Source of the DNA: JANXQG01 sp037147235
Lineage (GTDB): Bacteria > Planctomycetota > Planctomycetia > Pirellulales > Thermoguttaceae
Reading direction: 5' to 3'
DNA length: 5,622 nucleotides
Assembly: GCA_037147235.1 (NCBI GenBank)
Contig: JBAWVO010000376.1
Location: forward strand, 1 to 5,622
In this document: in pieces, positions 5,100 through 5,622 of the stretch
Position numbering within the stretch: the stretch's first letter is position 1
How the letters are laid out: every line of letters starts with the position of its first letter
Translations under genes and position numbers: made by a program
Notes under the pieces: model-generated
Databases searched by the model: none
The model's input: the letters and a program-made list of their open reading frames with translations, nothing else
What the model was told of the DNA's origin: nothing

Positions 5100-5291
5100 A
5101 TGATCATCAACACGAATTGCCCATCCTGCGGCAAGACGCTCATGGCGGGCGGCAGCAGGCCGGAAAAGTATCCGACGAGGCGGTTTGCAGGTTTGTTTAT
5201 TCGGCCTCGGCGGGCTTTTGCCGCGATCTGGAGCGGACCGCTGTGGTTTGGGCTAGGGCGATGCAAAGTTGGGATTGGCGTGCTGAGGTGA
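5100..5291 (+). pseudogene. Broken start of a zinc-ribbon protein gene
   Basis: The ATG has an excellent Shine-Dalgarno site (GAGGAG, 5088-5093) and lies 13 bases after the paralogue 2 stop. The N-terminus, IINTNCPSCGKTL, is the first half of a zinc ribbon of the CPSCGKTLxAPDxxAGKxVxCPxC type common in planctomycetes. The second cysteine pair is missing in frame; the frame continues 63 residues with basic, unconvincing sequence to a stop at 5289-5291. One base out of frame the DNA reads QQAGKV, which puts the AGK motif exactly six residues after CGKTL, as in intact family members. This suggests a one-base frameshift near 5145-5155 followed by loss of the rest. A short functional peptide cannot be excluded. 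Confidence 0.55.
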
Positions 5292-5500
5292 TCGGGCGGA
5301 ATTTGTTTACGAGGGTGAGGCAATTTGCCCCGGAGGGGCGAGTGAGAATAGCCCAGCGATTTATCGCTGGGATCGGAATTCCGCAAGACCTCATCCGGTC
5401 CCATAGTTGGCTGAATTCCGCCACGGTCGCCTTTTTCAGTCGTCCCGGGACAAACCACTATCGTTGATGGTGTTTGTCGCGATTTGTGCCATTCATTCTC
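5292..5500. other. Gene-free stretch after the operon
   Basis: No frame here starts well or reads like a known protein. An alternative plus frame from 5117 stays open to 5467 but crosses the palindromes at 5327-5371, which argues against its being real. Apart from those palindromes I see no defined site, and no clear intrinsic terminator for the operon. Confidence 0.45.
5327..5371. repeat. Double-hairpin intergenic palindrome
   Basis: GCCCC/GGGGC with loop GGA (5327-5331/5335-5339), twelve bases including GAGAATAG, then CCCAGCGAT/ATCGCTGGG with loop TT (5352-5360/5363-5371), a perfect 9-bp stem. Two stems joined by a GAGAATAG-like linker resemble intergenic repeats I recall from planctomycete genomes. 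Without other copies in the window this remains recollection. Confidence 0.55.
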
Positions 5501-5614
5501 TCATTCCCCCCGCGTCCCGACCGCCTACGGCGGTCGGGACGCGGGGGTGGTCGATCACGGTCATCCCAAACCCGTGCTAAAGCACGGGCCGAATACCGGC
5601 TGCGCCGGGAATGA
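5501..5614. repeat. Cloverleaf-like palindromic element with a 19-bp perfect hairpin
   Basis: TCATTCCC (5501-5508) and GGGAATGA (5607-5614) are perfect inverted ends. Between them are three hairpins: a 19-bp perfect stem with loop TAC (5507-5525/5529-5547), CCCGTGCT/AGCACGGG with loop AA (5571-5578/5581-5588), and CCGGC/GCCGG with loop TGC (5596-5600/5604-5608). GGTCAT/ATGACC (5559-5564/5611-5616) can also close the last two. The layout resembles REP/BIME-type or other folded single-strand elements mobilised by HUH transposases, but no transposase is present. The big hairpin lacks a T-run, so it is not a typical terminator. The element may extend past the window edge. Confidence 0.65.
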
Positions 5615-5622
5615 CCATAAAT

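Noticed and set aside
5117..5467. 116-codon plus-strand frame after the operon
   Set aside because: Starts inside the broken zinc-ribbon gene without a ribosome site and reads through two intergenic palindromes; only its QQAGKV segment seems meaningful, as frameshift evidence.
5507..5547. 19-bp hairpin as a rho-independent terminator
   Set aside because: No T-run follows on either strand, and it sits within a larger palindromic element.

Overview
The window is most likely chromosomal DNA from a planctomycete (Planctomycetota; Gemmata- or Pirellula-like). The basis is protein style, not a marker gene. Two neighbouring proteins combine an N-terminal GYF_2 (DUF4339) module, a proline-rich linker, a CPFCGETI-type zinc ribbon and C-terminal membrane helices, an architecture I associate with that phylum. 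Intergenic spaces are full of GC-rich palindromes. There is no rRNA, tRNA or CRISPR array.

Layout, left to right. Bases 40-177 are a palindromic, MITE-like repeat with imperfect arms of about 38 bp. It abuts, and supplies the stop codon of, a decayed coding stretch on the minus strand (151-490). That stretch lies in the same frame as the next gene, beyond two in-frame stops and one frameshift. The gene itself (500-1555, minus) encodes a 351-residue membrane protein with a coiled coil and three 21-residue proline-rich repeats near its end.

From 1556 to 2381 I find no convincing protein gene. The second half of this gap is the most interesting part. A near-consensus sigma-70 promoter (TTGAAT, 17 bp, TATAAT) at 1848-1876 is followed by about 285 bases dense with hairpins and mutually compatible long-range helices, ending in a plausible intrinsic terminator at 2137-2169. 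I propose an unidentified structured RNA or attenuating leader. Five more small hairpins (2219-2362) lead up to the next gene.

The plus strand then carries a probable operon: a small lipoprotein (2382-2915), a GYF_2/zinc-ribbon/membrane protein (GTG start at 2981, to 3853), a paralogue with two GYF_2 modules (4073-5086), and 13 bases later the well-initiated but broken start of a third zinc-ribbon gene (from 5100). The paralogues are 86% identical in DNA over the first 120 bases and 92% over the zinc ribbon, but unrelated in their membrane parts. This points to module exchange or gene conversion. Their function is unknown; the layout (cytoplasmic adaptor and zinc modules tethered to membrane helices, next to a lipoprotein) suggests an envelope-associated assembly, which is inference.

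The right end (about 5320-5622) is palindromic repeat DNA, including a perfect 19-bp hairpin inside a cloverleaf-like element.
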